Below, in pieces: positions 19,054-29,273 of a stretch of 62,376 nucleotides of DNA. The first letter of the stretch is position 1; every line of letters begins with the position of its first letter. The notes under the pieces were generated by a model. The model worked only from the letters and a program-made list of their open reading frames with translations. It searched no databases and was not told where the DNA came from. Source of the stretch: Flammeovirgaceae bacterium UBA4465 (GTDB lineage Bacteria; Bacteroidota; Bacteroidia; Cytophagales; Cyclobacteriaceae); NCBI GenBank assembly GCA_905182375.1, contig CAJJBF010000013.1, forward strand, positions 27,501-89,876, written 5' to 3'. Position numbers and translations under genes: made by a program.

Positions 19054-21244
19054 TTAGATCACGAGTAAGCCCAATTCTTTTATCTTTTTCATAGAGGGAT
19101 TATTATAGAATTCTTCAAAATCACCCAATTGATGAGACTTGAAATCATTTTTAAAATCTTGATAGGTTGTTTTTTGATGATGCGCTGAAGGCATCAGATC
19201 AGTCAATGTATGGTTCAGCCATTGAGCGGTTTTCAAGTCAAAGACTAGGGTATCTTCATCGGATTTGGTTACCAGTGATAGCTGAGAAATCTCCATCCCA
19301 TCCTTTTTAACAACGTTATATTCAGGTTTTGCACCCATCCAAATGAGCTGTGATGCCGCAGTGGGTCGTTTCTCCGGATTCTTTTCAATTTCTTGTAGGA
19401 TAAAGTGAGGAGGAATGGATGTGGCTGGAATCTTGAAGTCGAACCATTTGGAGAGGGCCAAATCAAAGCCTGCACCATTCATATAGTTATATAATGAAAC
19501 TCGAAGGCCCTCACCAAATAAGCTATGATCAGCTCCCAGAGGATCTTCATGCCTTAAATCATTTTTGGCAAAACCCAAGTGTTCGGGACCTGAAAAACTG
19601 ACCCCAAATCCAGTAGGATCTAGACCTACTGGTGCATGCGCTGTCATGGCAAACTGATGCCAAAATCCGGATTGTATGATGCCGTTTTCAAATAGCTGAC
19701 GTACCATTTCCAATGAATCAACGGTTTCTTGTACGGTTTGTGTAGGAAAACCATACATTAAATAGGCATGAACCATGATGCCGGCATCGGTGAAGTTCCT
19801 CGAGACTTTGGCAACTTTGCTTACCGTAATACCTTTTTTCATTTTGGCCAGTAATCGATCCGAGGCTACTTCAAGTCCTCCGGAAACGGCAATACATCCT
19901 GATGCTTTTAATAGGCGACATAGTTCGTTGGTGAATCGCTCCTCAAACCGAATATTGGTCCACCAAGTCACATTCATCTTTACGTTTGATCAATTCAAGG
20001 GCCAATTCTTTCATGATCGAGGGGGGTGCAGCCTCATCGACAAAATGAAAACCGCTTACCCCGGTTTGATTAATCAAGGTCTCCATACGGTCACAGAGTA
20101 TTGTGGCACTTATGGGCTCGTAATTTTTGATATAATCCAATGAAATATCACAAAATGAGCATTTTTTCCAATAGCATCCATGCGCCATGGTCAACTTATT
20201 CCAACGACCATCGCTCCAAAGTCTGTGCATGGAATTGGTTACTTCGATGACTGATAAATAATCATTCAATAAGAGGTCTGAATAATCAGGAGTACCGGTT
20301 TTATGGAATGAGATATCTACATCGGTACTGCCGTTGACGTATTGTACTTTTTGATTGACCAAGCAAAAGGTTCTTTTCAACTGCTCAATAGATTTTTTCC
20401 CAGCTAAATGTTCTATGATATTTCTCAAGGGCCTTTCTCCATCATCTAAGCTGATGAAGTCCAAGACCTCAAAAACTCGAGGATCAGAGAGGGATCTAAG
20501 TTCGGTATTGGGGTAGCCACCTCCCATAGCGATTTTAATTTTTGGATAATTACGCTTAACAAATTGTCCACATCTTAGGGCACTGTATAGGTTTCCAGGA
20601 AAGGGAATAGAGAAACAGATGAGTGTGGGGCCTTCTTTTTGAATAAGTACATCGAGCAACTCTAGGGTAATGGTATCAATGAGGGTAACTGGCTCTTGTA
20701 ACTTCGAATGAAGGGTATCATAAGAGGATGCGGACATCCCTAAACGCTCGGCGTATCTACTGAATCCAAAATAAGGATCTACAGCCTCACTGATCAAATC
20801 ACCTAGGTCTTCCAAGTACAAAGTAGCCAAGTATTTGGCTTTATCTTGTACCCCTATGGTACCAAAAGACCATTCTAAATCATCTATTTGTTCGAACCTA
20901 CTGGCTTCAGGGAGGAAAGATCTTTCACAAATGGTAAATGCCAAAGTTGGATTTTTATGTTGCAAAAAAGTGATGACTTCTTCTATGATTTGAACATAGC
21001 TATGTTCTAGAATAATGATTCTCAATGCGTTATTTGAGAGGTTTCGTTGCTTCTTTGCTTGAGCAAATATTTGCTTCAACCCCTCTTTAGAAAAAAGGTG
21101 CAAAATTACTTCAATACCCAAATCCGCTTGAAATGATGGGATACCTAGCGTATTTAGATAGCCTTTGATGTAGGTAGTCGCAGGATAAGGGGTGTTGAGT
21201 TGTGTAAATGGAGGGGTAATTAATAATAACTTTGCCTGGCTCAT
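19054..21244 (-). pseudogene. B12-binding radical SAM protein, interrupted by one frameshift
   Basis: Two consecutive minus-strand frames make one protein of about 730 residues. The first (21244 to 19943) has a cobalamin-binding-like N-terminal half with ITPPFTQLNTPYPAT and the GGGYPNTELR strand. It then carries the iron-sulfur motif CYWKKCSFC (CxxxxCxxC spacing by eye), followed by the DEAAPP strand. The second (19977 to 19054) continues with WWTNIRFE, SGGLEVASDRLL and YGFPTQTVQET, the usual end of a radical SAM barrel. The junction at about 19977 reads KRK, one extra base, then MNVTWW, so a single-base shift separates two otherwise intact halves. The reaction is unknown. A sequencing error or very recent inactivation would both fit. 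Confidence 0.85.
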
Positions 21245-21388
21245 GATCTTTGCAAGATCGGTAAAAGAACGGTGATTTTATTTTTTTAAAGAAGATTCAT
21301 TGTTGTCTTCGAAAAAAAATTATTATTCTTCTGAGAGCGGCTTACGTTTTCAATCCATTGATCTTACAAAATTGAGGATATAATATGT

Positions 21389-22528
21389 TTAATGGTTCAC
21401 CGCCACTCGAATTTTATGATATATATCACTGTTTTGATAAAATCCAGAAAACTGAGCTGACTGAGGACCAAAAGCTAAAACAGGGATCAAGGAAGCACTG
21501 TGGCCCGCAGTTGAAAATGTGGGTACAATGACATTATAGTCATGCTCATCTTCATCTTTCGAATTTTGTCCGGTGACCTTAGCTGAGAGGGTAAATCCTC
21601 CCGTTTCATGATCTGCGGTAACAATGACTAAAGTATTACCTTTTTTTTCTGCATAATCCAAGACTGAGCCTATCATTTGATCAAAGTCCAACAATTCTGT
21701 GATCAGATATTCAGCGTCATTGTCGTGGCCGCCCCAATCAATTTGAGAGCCTTCTACCATGAGGAAAAAAGGTGACTCGTTTTCTTCAAAATAATTCAAC
21801 GCCTTTTGTGTGGATTCCTGTAGAAAATTACCCCGACCCTCAATCATTTTGGGCATATCTTCTTCTCCTAATAGGAAGGCATGTCTTTTGCTTGCATCGA
21901 TCTCTTTTTCAAGATGGTCAGTATGGACCTCAAACCCATTGGTTTTGAGTAGGTCTAGAATGTTTTTTCCATCTTTACGGTTTTGGAAAAACTTCAATCC
22001 ACCACCGGCAAAAAAATCAATGGGTGAGGTAGCCATTTGTGCGGCTATTTGCTCTTCCCAATCTCGGGAGGCGACATGGGCATAAAATGAGGCCGGTGTG
22101 GCATGGGTGATGGAGGAGGTTGCAATGAGACCTGTTTGGTAATTTTCTTTGGAGAGTAATTCGACGATATTCTCTACGGGTTGCTTATCCATGTCAACAC
22201 CAATGGCCCCATTAAATGTTTTGATACCCGAGGCAAAAGAAGTAGCTCCCGCGGCAGAATCTGTGATCTTTGAATTTGCCGCAATCACATTACTCAATCC
22301 AATCGTTTTGAAACGTGCGAAATTGGGTAGCTGGTCGCTAAAATAAAAACTTGAAGAAAGTTGACTGAGTCCCATGCCATCTCCAATTAATAAAATAATA
22401 TTGAGTGGTTGATTCGCCTTTATCGCCGGGTTTTCTATTAATTTCGGTGGGGTTCCTTCACAATGACAGGCCAATAAGAGGACAACTAAAGCCATCCAAA
22501 TGTTGCATATTCTCATTTTTTTTTTCAC
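21389..22528 (-). CDS. Alkaline phosphatase, probable lipoprotein
   Basis: The 379-residue protein has the alkaline phosphatase core: ILLIGDGMGLSQL near residue 45 with the metal Asp, the catalytic Ser in TDSAAGATSF near 89, VEGSQIDWGGHDND near 259-272, TADHETGG near 305 and AGHSAS near 342. It begins with a signal sequence whose hydrophobic core ends in LLLACHC, a plausible lipobox, so it may be tethered in the periplasm or on the surface. It hydrolyses phosphate monoesters to free phosphate. No Pho box was identified. Translation may start at Met1 or at Met5; both give a usable signal peptide. Confidence 0.93.
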   Translation of the reverse strand: MKKKMRICNIWMALVVLLLACHCEGTPPKLIENPAIKANQPLNIILLIGDGMGLSQLSSSFYFSDQLPNFARFKTIGLSNVIAANSKITDSAAGATSFASGIKTFNGAIGVDMDKQPVENIVELLSKENYQTGLIATSSITHATPASFYAHVASRDWEEQIAAQMATSPIDFFAGGGLKFFQNRKDGKNILDLLKTNGFEVHTDHLEKEIDASKRHAFLLGEEDMPKMIEGRGNFLQESTQKALNYFEENESPFFLMVEGSQIDWGGHDNDAEYLITELLDFDQMIGSVLDYAEKKGNTLVIVTADHETGGFTLSAKVTGQNSKDEDEHDYNVIVPTFSTAGHSASLIPVLAFGPQSAQFSGFYQNSDIYHKIRVAVNH

Positions 22529-22800
22529 TAGTTGTAATTTATTATAAATTTCATTAGGTCAGGTGACTTAAGTTTTAATCCCTTATTATAATTTGAGTAT
22601 TTTCCTATCTTAATCAGAAATATGGGTAATTTAACTTGAGATGCATTCTGATTTGTATTCAAGGCCATTAATGTTCTTTACTTTTTGGATGAAGGGTATT
22701 TTAAAGTGAGCAACTTCAACTTTTACCTTTTGAATCATCTTTTGTGGTCATTCAAAATCATTTTTAAGCGAAAAAAGCGAATTGAATTGGGACTTTAATT

Positions 22801-25038
22801 TCAGAGAGGGGTTTGCTTGAGGGCCCCTTCAAATGCCTCGAAAAATTGATTTACATTATGGATGGTAAAACAAAGAGGTGGCTTTAATTTCAATACATTG
22901 TCTTTGGGCCCATCTGTACCCGTGAGGATGAGGCGCCTTTTTAATTCATTTTTTATTTTTGAGGCATAGGCCGTCGCTGGTATTAATGTGGTTGGATGGA
23001 CGAGCTCTAGCCCCAGGAAGAGTCCTTGATTTCTAATATCTCCAATTTGAGGGTAATGAGGGGCCAAACTTTTGGCACATTCGTCGAAATAACTACCGAC
23101 TTGTGCTGCATGCGCCTGCAAGTGTTCACGTTCAATCACATCGAGTACGGCATGAGCTATTTGCATGGAGACGGGATTACCTCCAAAGGAACTGAAAAAT
23201 TCCATCCCATTATCAAAAGATTCACTCAATGCCAAAGTAGAGACCACCCCTCCCATTGGATGTCCATTTCCCATGGGTTTTCCAAGTACGACCAGATCAG
23301 GAACGATGTCATAAAGTTCATAGCCCCAGAAGACACTGCCCATGCGACCAAATCCTACTTGTACCTCATCAGAGATACACACAACCCCTTTTTGCTTAAG
23401 ATAAGGGTATAAGGTTTGTAAATAACCACGGGCAAGGGGTACTTGCCCACCACAGCCTGAGATAGGTTCAGCGATAAAGGCCGCTGGAGTTATCCCTTGT
23501 GCCAATAGATTATCAATGATGGCAATGGCTTCTAATGCATAGGCTTTACCAGAACTTTGCAAGCCTTGGTAGATTTTTGGTAAGGGGAGTACAGTTATAT
23601 TTTCATTTACGCCATTGCCTCCTTTTCCATCAAATTTGTAAGCGCTGATATCGATTCCCATACGCGTGTGCCCATGATAGCCGTCTGCCAATACCAAAAT
23701 ATGCTTATTTGAAGTATGATTTTGAGCCATGCGAATCGCCAAATCTGAGGCTTCGCTGCCAGAATTTACAAATATTACCTTATCGAGGGTATGGGGAAAA
23801 TACTTCAAAAGTCTTTCGCTATAGCCCATAAGGGCCTCATATAAGTATCTGGTATTGGTATTCAGTTTATTGATTTGCCTTGCTGCCGCTTGAGTGACTT
23901 CAGGATGGCAATGTCCTACATGTGGGATGTTGTTATAGGCATCTAAATAGGTATCCCCATTGGCAGCATACATATACTGAAAGGCGGCAGAAGTCATGTG
24001 AATGGGATCGTCAAAACTTAGACTCAGGGCACTGCTGAGATGTTTTTTTCTCTTAGAAATAAGTGTGGGTAAAGAATTTAGCTGTTGAAAGCCAAGAGGT
24101 TTCATGAGACTGTTCTTAAATAGAATAGGATTCATTTCGAACCATTTGGACAATAAGGCCCAAGCTTTATGTTCAGTTACAAAAATATAATCCTCGGTAT
24201 TACCTTGAGATCGTTCTTTGTTTGAACTGATGACGCTCACGCACAATCGCGCAGGGATCAGATAATAAAGGAGCTCAATTTCTTTTTCATCAAGTTTCTG
24301 TATTGAAAGATAACCTTCTATCAAATCAACCGCTCGGATAAGTGGGGTAGGAGTATCCAGGAGTAAGTAAGCCATAGCAATGGCCAGATCACATATTTTA
24401 GGGGCATAACATAGATCACCGAAATCTATGATGCCTTTGATCTCGTTATCTGAAACCAAAACATTCCAATCATTTAAATCATTGTGAATGATTTGTTTCG
24501 GAAGTTTTCGGAGTGGATCAGCACAGACTTGCTTGTATTGTTCTAAAAAATAATTGACTATTTTTCGCTGGCTGGGATCAGAAATTAGGTCCATATCCTC
24601 AACGCTATCGAGACAGTTCATCAGATTCCATTTGTGATCAAACGCTTCGATTTCTACAGTTTTGTAGGAACCTAAAGATTGATGTGACAACGCAATTATT
24701 TTCCCAAAATTGAAGCTCAATTCAGGTGTAGCTTCAACATCTTTGAGAAAGACACCATTGATAAAACAAAGCATTCTAGAGAAACTACCATCGGGATAGG
24801 TAATGAGTTTGTCGTGAGAAGGACTTGAAACTTCTATCGGCAGCTGTGCTGATAAATGAGCCATGATTTTATTTTCAGCTTCGATTCTTTTGAAGCTTTC
24901 AGGATCCATATGATGTTTGACAAGATACGTTTGCCCAGTAAGATCTTCAACTTTATAATTGGCACTGCCATACCCTGCCAAGCGTGTTATTTTGGCGGGT
25001 GAGATAGGGTAGGGTGCGAACAGGTCATAATTGCTCAT
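22801..25038 (-). CDS. Fused small-molecule kinase and class III aminotransferase/phospho-lyase
   Basis: The 745-residue protein joins two enzymes. Residues about 20-310 are an aminoglycoside-phosphotransferase-like kinase with the catalytic HNDLNDWNVLV loop and the metal strand IIDFGD. Residues about 330-745 are a class III PLP enzyme with VNSGSEASDLA near 420, the ISDEVQVGFGR strand near 560 and the PLP lysine at residue 587 in VLGKPMGNG. The domains resemble hydroxylysine kinase and the phosphohydroxylysine/phosphoethanolamine phospho-lyases, which act one after the other. A bifunctional enzyme that phosphorylates a hydroxy-amine and then eliminates phosphate and ammonia is a reasonable inference. 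It lacks the peptidase M23 segment found between the domains in some longer relatives. Confidence 0.88.
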   Translation of the reverse strand: MSNYDLFAPYPISPAKITRLAGYGSANYKVEDLTGQTYLVKHHMDPESFKRIEAENKIMAHLSAQLPIEVSSPSHDKLITYPDGSFSRMLCFINGVFLKDVEATPELSFNFGKIIALSHQSLGSYKTVEIEAFDHKWNLMNCLDSVEDMDLISDPSQRKIVNYFLEQYKQVCADPLRKLPKQIIHNDLNDWNVLVSDNEIKGIIDFGDLCYAPKICDLAIAMAYLLLDTPTPLIRAVDLIEGYLSIQKLDEKEIELLYYLIPARLCVSVISSNKERSQGNTEDYIFVTEHKAWALLSKWFEMNPILFKNSLMKPLGFQQLNSLPTLISKRKKHLSSALSLSFDDPIHMTSAAFQYMYAANGDTYLDAYNNIPHVGHCHPEVTQAAARQINKLNTNTRYLYEALMGYSERLLKYFPHTLDKVIFVNSGSEASDLAIRMAQNHTSNKHILVLADGYHGHTRMGIDISAYKFDGKGGNGVNENITVLPLPKIYQGLQSSGKAYALEAIAIIDNLLAQGITPAAFIAEPISGCGGQVPLARGYLQTLYPYLKQKGVVCISDEVQVGFGRMGSVFWGYELYDIVPDLVVLGKPMGNGHPMGGVVSTLALSESFDNGMEFFSSFGGNPVSMQIAHAVLDVIEREHLQAHAAQVGSYFDECAKSLAPHYPQIGDIRNQGLFLGLELVHPTTLIPATAYASKIKNELKRRLILTGTDGPKDNVLKLKPPLCFTIHNVNQFFEAFEGALKQTPL

Positions 25039-25150
25039 TATTTTAAAAATAGATCATCGTCTGGGTTTTTCAAATCAGGGTAGCGTTCTTGTTTTTTAAT
25101 CCATCATTCAATCCCAGTCACATCAGAGGAAAATCACTTCTGGGAGCCAT

Positions 25151-26116
25151 TTATCGGTATTTATTAAAAAGGATTTGAATGGAATCATCCATAGACTTGT
25201 AAACATCACCCGACCGAATCATTTCATCTACAGGATAACTCCCAGTAAATTTATAATTATTACAGCTGTTGATGGAAAGAATCCTACCATCACTAGACCG
25301 TACCATTACCCACATAAATTTTCCATGTAAAAAGGAGAAAATAATTTTAGGATAACTTCTACCTTGGGTTTTCTCAACAATGATTTTTTGATAGGCTTCG
25401 AAGGGGACAAACGTATAAAGGTTCACCAGTGACTTATCAATTTGGGCGGCTTCCTCTTCCTTAAAATAATCTTCTAGAAGGCTATATTTTGTTTTTCTTA
25501 AGGCTTTAATGTTATCTTCTACATTCCAAAACTCATCAATTGGAACACCTGCAGCAGCACTCTTGAGTAGGTGCCGCAATTGTTGACATAAAAACACATA
25601 ATCGTGTTTACCTAAATTACCATTTGCAAACGTGATGATCGTGGCTATTTTTTCCCTTTTACCATCAAAAACACTTAATTTATGTTCATGGTATTCTAGT
25701 TCAACTTGTTCATAATTAAAATTTGCTAGTGCATCTTTCTGTTCTGGGGTAGCTTCTTTTGAAGCACCTAAAATCCATTGTTCCATACTTCCGTTGGCAT
25801 ATGCCGAAAGTGATTTTATTTGTTTTCCTAGTGATTCAGTTTGTGTGAGAATGGCATATTTTTGAGTTTTTGATTTCAAAAGGTCTTTAATACCTTTGGG
25901 AAACATATATTTCACGTTTTTACTGGGCCAGTACTCTTGAAACGTTTCTCTCAAGACTTTATTCAATGCTTTTTCAACTCCAGAGCTTTCAGGAAGTAGC
26001 TGAACCACCAATTCCTTATTATTAACAAGTACCGCCACCCCTTGATCAGGATACATGTATTGGGCTTGCGTGTGAGAAAGAAGAAGGATAAATATTATGG
26101 TGAGGGTATTTTTCAT
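25151..26116 (-). CDS. Hypothetical secreted protein
   Basis: The 321-residue protein starts with a clear signal peptide (MKNTLTIIFILLLSHTQAQ, cleavage probably after AQA or before QYMYP). The mature part is alpha/beta with no motif I recognise. Regions that look structured include ITFANGNLGKHDYVFLCQQLRHLL (about 163-188) and IIFSFLHGKFMWVMV (about 259-273). Seventeen bases separate it from the upstream Gfo/Idh oxidoreductase gene, so the two are likely cotranscribed. A periplasmic or surface location is the only functional statement the sequence supports. Confidence 0.6.
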   Translation of the reverse strand: MKNTLTIIFILLLSHTQAQYMYPDQGVAVLVNNKELVVQLLPESSGVEKALNKVLRETFQEYWPSKNVKYMFPKGIKDLLKSKTQKYAILTQTESLGKQIKSLSAYANGSMEQWILGASKEATPEQKDALANFNYEQVELEYHEHKLSVFDGKREKIATIITFANGNLGKHDYVFLCQQLRHLLKSAAAGVPIDEFWNVEDNIKALRKTKYSLLEDYFKEEEAAQIDKSLVNLYTFVPFEAYQKIIVEKTQGRSYPKIIFSFLHGKFMWVMVRSSDGRILSINSCNNYKFTGSYPVDEMIRSGDVYKSMDDSIQILFNKYR

Positions 26117-26133
26117 AGTTGGAAATTAAATAA

Positions 26134-27195
26134 TTAAACTGTTATCTCCATAGGGAGGGTGCATTTTTTATTTGCACTTTCTAAAGCAATTTCTATGATT
26201 TTAATGGTATACATGGCATCTCTTGGATCTACCAATAAGGCTTCATTTTTGACCAATGCATCATATACATTTTGATAATAGATTCGGTAGTCTCCAGGAG
26301 GGGAGACTATGGTTTCTGTTACGTCTTGTTGGTTTACTAACAAACTCAGTTTACCCGAATGTTCGATAGGTTCTTGACCCCAATTTGACTTGCTTTTGGG
26401 GGTCAGACCCGCCGTAAGATCTCCTTCCTGCACATCAAGTCCAAATTTTTCAAAAGTACCATTTATTCCATTTAATTTAAAAACAGGACCTGGAATTTTG
26501 ACCAACATACTTGATCTTAAGTTGACTTTTAGTCCAGGATAATCTAGTTTTACCTCAAAATAGTCATTGGCTTTACCTCCCCGTTGATTTCTTAAGTCAG
26601 CAGTAATAAATTCAGGAAGCCCAAAAAACACGATCGCCTGGTCAATCAAGTGGGATCCTAAATCATAAAGAATACCTGATCCTGGTACGAGATCTTCTCT
26701 CCAATTTCCATTGAATGAATTTCTGAAACGATCAAAATTCATAGTTACCTCTACGATCTTACCAAGACGCTGGGAATGTATGATTTTTTTTACTGCTAAA
26801 AAATCTGAAACGAATCGACGGTTTTGATAAACAGAGAGGAACAAGTTTTTAGACTTTGCCAGCCGAATTAAATCTAAAGCTTCTGCACTGGTGACCGTGA
26901 AAGGTTTGTCGACGACCACATTTTTCCCTGCGAGCAGGGCTTTTTTAGCTAATGGATAATGAAATTCATTGGGTGTAACAACAATGATCAGATCGATTTT
27001 TGGATCTTTAATAATCATGTCTGAATGGTCAACTATTGCTACTTTTGGGTACCTTTCTAAGGCTTGCTTACGCCAAAAAGGGTTGGTCGTACGAATAGAT
27101 TTAATGTTAAAACCAGAAACGCAATTAATTATGGGCGCATGAAAGACTTGACCTGCCATACCATAACCCAGCAGGCCCACATTGATAATTTTCAT
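26134..27195 (-). CDS. Gfo/Idh/MocA family oxidoreductase
   Basis: The 353-residue protein has the NAD(P)-binding Rossmann motif VGLLGYGMAGQVFHAP at residues 6-21, the catalytic EKP-type strand as VVDKPFTVTSAEA near 93-105 and the GSHLIDQAI motif near 180 that carries the active-site His/Asp. It is expected to oxidise or reduce a sugar or inositol-like substrate in the cytoplasm. The family covers many substrates and none is indicated by the neighbours. The spacing (19 bases to the VOC gene, 17 to the secreted protein gene) suggests an operon. Confidence 0.9.
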   Translation of the reverse strand: MKIINVGLLGYGMAGQVFHAPIINCVSGFNIKSIRTTNPFWRKQALERYPKVAIVDHSDMIIKDPKIDLIIVVTPNEFHYPLAKKALLAGKNVVVDKPFTVTSAEALDLIRLAKSKNLFLSVYQNRRFVSDFLAVKKIIHSQRLGKIVEVTMNFDRFRNSFNGNWREDLVPGSGILYDLGSHLIDQAIVFFGLPEFITADLRNQRGGKANDYFEVKLDYPGLKVNLRSSMLVKIPGPVFKLNGINGTFEKFGLDVQEGDLTAGLTPKSKSNWGQEPIEHSGKLSLLVNQQDVTETIVSPPGDYRIYYQNVYDALVKNEALLVDPRDAMYTIKIIEIALESANKKCTLPMEITV

Positions 27196-27214
27196 AGATG
27201 GTGGATTTTAAATA

Positions 27215-27643
27215 TCACTTAGCAAAAAGCTGTGATAATTTTTTAAATGCCTTAAACTCTAACGCATTGCCAGAGGGATCTTTGAAAAACATGGTGGCTT
27301 GCTCTCCAGGTTGGCCTTCAAACCTCACACAGGGCTCAATAAGAAAATCAATTGAATGACTTTTGAGCCTCTCAGACAAATCTTTCCAAAGAGTCATCTC
27401 CAAAACAACTCCAAAATGGGGGATGGGAACCTCATGACCATCTACTGGATTATGATTTTCTTTTTCAGGCTCAGCGGATGGCGCTATTTCATGTATCACC
27501 AGTTGATGACCATAAAAATCAAAATCGACCCATTGCTTATCACTGCGACCTTCAGAGCACTGTATGATATCTCGATAGAAAGTTCTGGCCTCTACTAAAT
27601 TTTTGACAGGGATAGCTAGGTGAAAAGGAGATAAATTTGACAT
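27215..27643 (-). CDS. VOC/glyoxalase-fold protein
   Basis: The 142-residue protein has two beta-alpha-beta-beta-beta modules typical of the vicinal-oxygen-chelate fold: FHLAIPVKNLVEARTFYRDI at 7-26 and the second half ending MFFKDPSGNALEFKAF near 116-131. Metal-type His8 and the Glu of ALEFK are in the expected places. Members include dioxygenases, isomerases and resistance proteins, so the reaction is open. It is upstream of the oxidoreductase gene in the same transcription unit. Confidence 0.85.
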   Translation of the reverse strand: MSNLSPFHLAIPVKNLVEARTFYRDIIQCSEGRSDKQWVDFDFYGHQLVIHEIAPSAEPEKENHNPVDGHEVPIPHFGVVLEMTLWKDLSERLKSHSIDFLIEPCVRFEGQPGEQATMFFKDPSGNALEFKAFKKLSQLFAK

Positions 27644-27772
27644 AAGTGGATGTTGTTATTTTTGGTTTGATAAGTTAGAAAATTAAGAATAAATATATAA
27701 TCTATATTTTACAAATATGATGTAAACTTCATATAAGTATCAAATTTTGGGAAATCACTAATATTGGGAATT

Positions 27773-28489
27773 TCAAAGTACGTATCCAAATTGAGCGGCA
27801 GTTTGACGGACCATGGGCACAATTTCATCTATATTTTCTTTTGTGGAGTTTTCTTTCTAGCGATTTATTTTTTTACGATGGTCTTGGGTAGAATAAGGTC
27901 TAGAGGTCAGAGCTTCGATGAAATCTTCATTATTGTTGTTTTGGACCTTTCGATTCCATGATTTTAATTCTAGATCATGCAGATTCTGGATCAATTTCCA
28001 ATTGCACGCAGATGTCCATAGAAAATTTTGACGAATCCCTTACCAAATCTTCAAATTTGGTAACCGCTGCAATTTTTTTGACGGATGCATACCCGATGGA
28101 ATTGATATAGTTCCAGTGGTGCGAACTTTTTTTTAATAAGCTTTCCTGCATCCAATCTTTGTAGTCAGGAGGTTGAGGATGATGACCCCATGTTTTTGAA
28201 ACCCCAACTCTCAGAGAATAAATGGCGTCTAAGGGCTGTCGGAACTGCCAATAAATTTTAAGATTGGGAATTCGTTCCAATAATACGTCCAAGGGAAAAG
28301 ATAATCCAGGCGTATTTTGATATTTTCTCTAGGTATTTTAGCGGCAATGGGCTTGGAAAAGTCTTTGTTCAGATACAGGTCAAAATTGATTTCGCTGTAA
28401 TAGGTATGAGTACTGAGATGGTTAAAAAGTTTGCCAAAAATAGAAGTACCAGATCTTCCACACGTCAAGATTAATACATTTTCGTACAT
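27773..28489 (-). pseudogene. Sulfotransferase-family gene remnant (two frameshifts and one nonsense codon)
   Basis: Starting at the ATG 28489, the N-terminal frame MYENVLILTCGRSGTSIFGKL contains a sulfotransferase-type P-loop for the PAPS donor. The frame shifts near 28311-28325, after which WQFRQPLDAIYSLRVG and KFEDLVRDSSKF follow. A second shift near 27979 leads to HDLELKSWNRKV. A TAG at 27857-27859 stands where related proteins have Trp, and the same frame then continues KENSTKENIDEIVPMVRQTA to a stop at 27773. About 239 codons, the size of the family, can be rebuilt. It begins one base after cutC ends, so it once belonged to that operon. Confidence 0.8.
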
Positions 28490-28490
28490 T

Positions 28491-29123
28491 CTATTCTTTA
28501 AGATCACCTACAATCAGTTTTCCATGATACTCGGTCACCCCTAATAATTCTATCATAGCAGTCAAGTTGAGATCGTTTATTTTGCCGGCTGCAATGATTT
28601 TTATATGTTGACTGTGGGCATCCATATTCCGAATAACAGATGCACCCTGTGCAGCAGTGGGTGCACCGCCAGAGGTGAGAATGTGGGTAATGCCCTTGAT
28701 AGTGGCTAAAGTTTGGGAAGCAACAACAGGATTCGGAGTAAGGTCAATGGCTTTATGGAAGACAAAGTTCAATCCCTCTGCTGCTTTTGCAATTTTCTCA
28801 ACGTTGGGAACATCAATCGTAAAATCCACCAATAAGGCACCAAAAACGATTCCTTTAATGCCCAATTCTTTGTAGGTATGTATGGTCTCAATCATATTCT
28901 CAATTTCATGAGGCAAGTATTGAAAATTAATGGCTCGAGACCTGATCATCACATGGACTGGGATTGTAAGAGCAGCTAGCGTTTTTTTTGTCAATTCAAG
29001 CGCTGGTGTCAATCCATCTAAGGACAAGTGACTGCATAATTCGATTCTATTTGCACCTTTTGATTCTGCAGCTAAGGCATCTGAAAAGGTATCTACGCAA
29101 ACTTCGATCAAATGATTTTTCAT
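28491..29123 (-). CDS. cutC: CutC family protein
   Basis: The 210-residue protein is a TIM-barrel CutC: VCVDTFSDALAAESKGANRIELCSHLSLDGLTP covers most of the first 40 residues, and VHVMIRSR (near 56) and ILTSGGAPTAAQG (near 147-159) follow. CutC was named for copper homeostasis in E. coli, but a catalytic or metal role is not firmly established. The length is slightly below the E. coli protein. It is the first gene of the minus-strand unit that runs to the aminotransferase fusion. Confidence 0.93.
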   Translation of the reverse strand: MKNHLIEVCVDTFSDALAAESKGANRIELCSHLSLDGLTPALELTKKTLAALTIPVHVMIRSRAINFQYLPHEIENMIETIHTYKELGIKGIVFGALLVDFTIDVPNVEKIAKAAEGLNFVFHKAIDLTPNPVVASQTLATIKGITHILTSGGAPTAAQGASVIRNMDAHSQHIKIIAAGKINDLNLTAMIELLGVTEYHGKLIVGDLKE

Positions 29124-29273
29124 AGTTTAAATATGGAACTTAATAAATTGAAATCATCTGATTTAACAGCTTTTATATTCCATCGAAATCCTTAAAAATG
29201 ATGGGCGGCCTTATCAGATGGTGTGATTAATATTTTATTGTATTAAATTTAGTGATCATTAAAATAAAGAATA

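Noticed and set aside
27764..27961. A 65-codon plus-strand frame with hydrophobic stretches
   Set aside because: It lies antisense to the C-terminal part of the sulfotransferase remnant, where a family-like reading exists on the minus strand.
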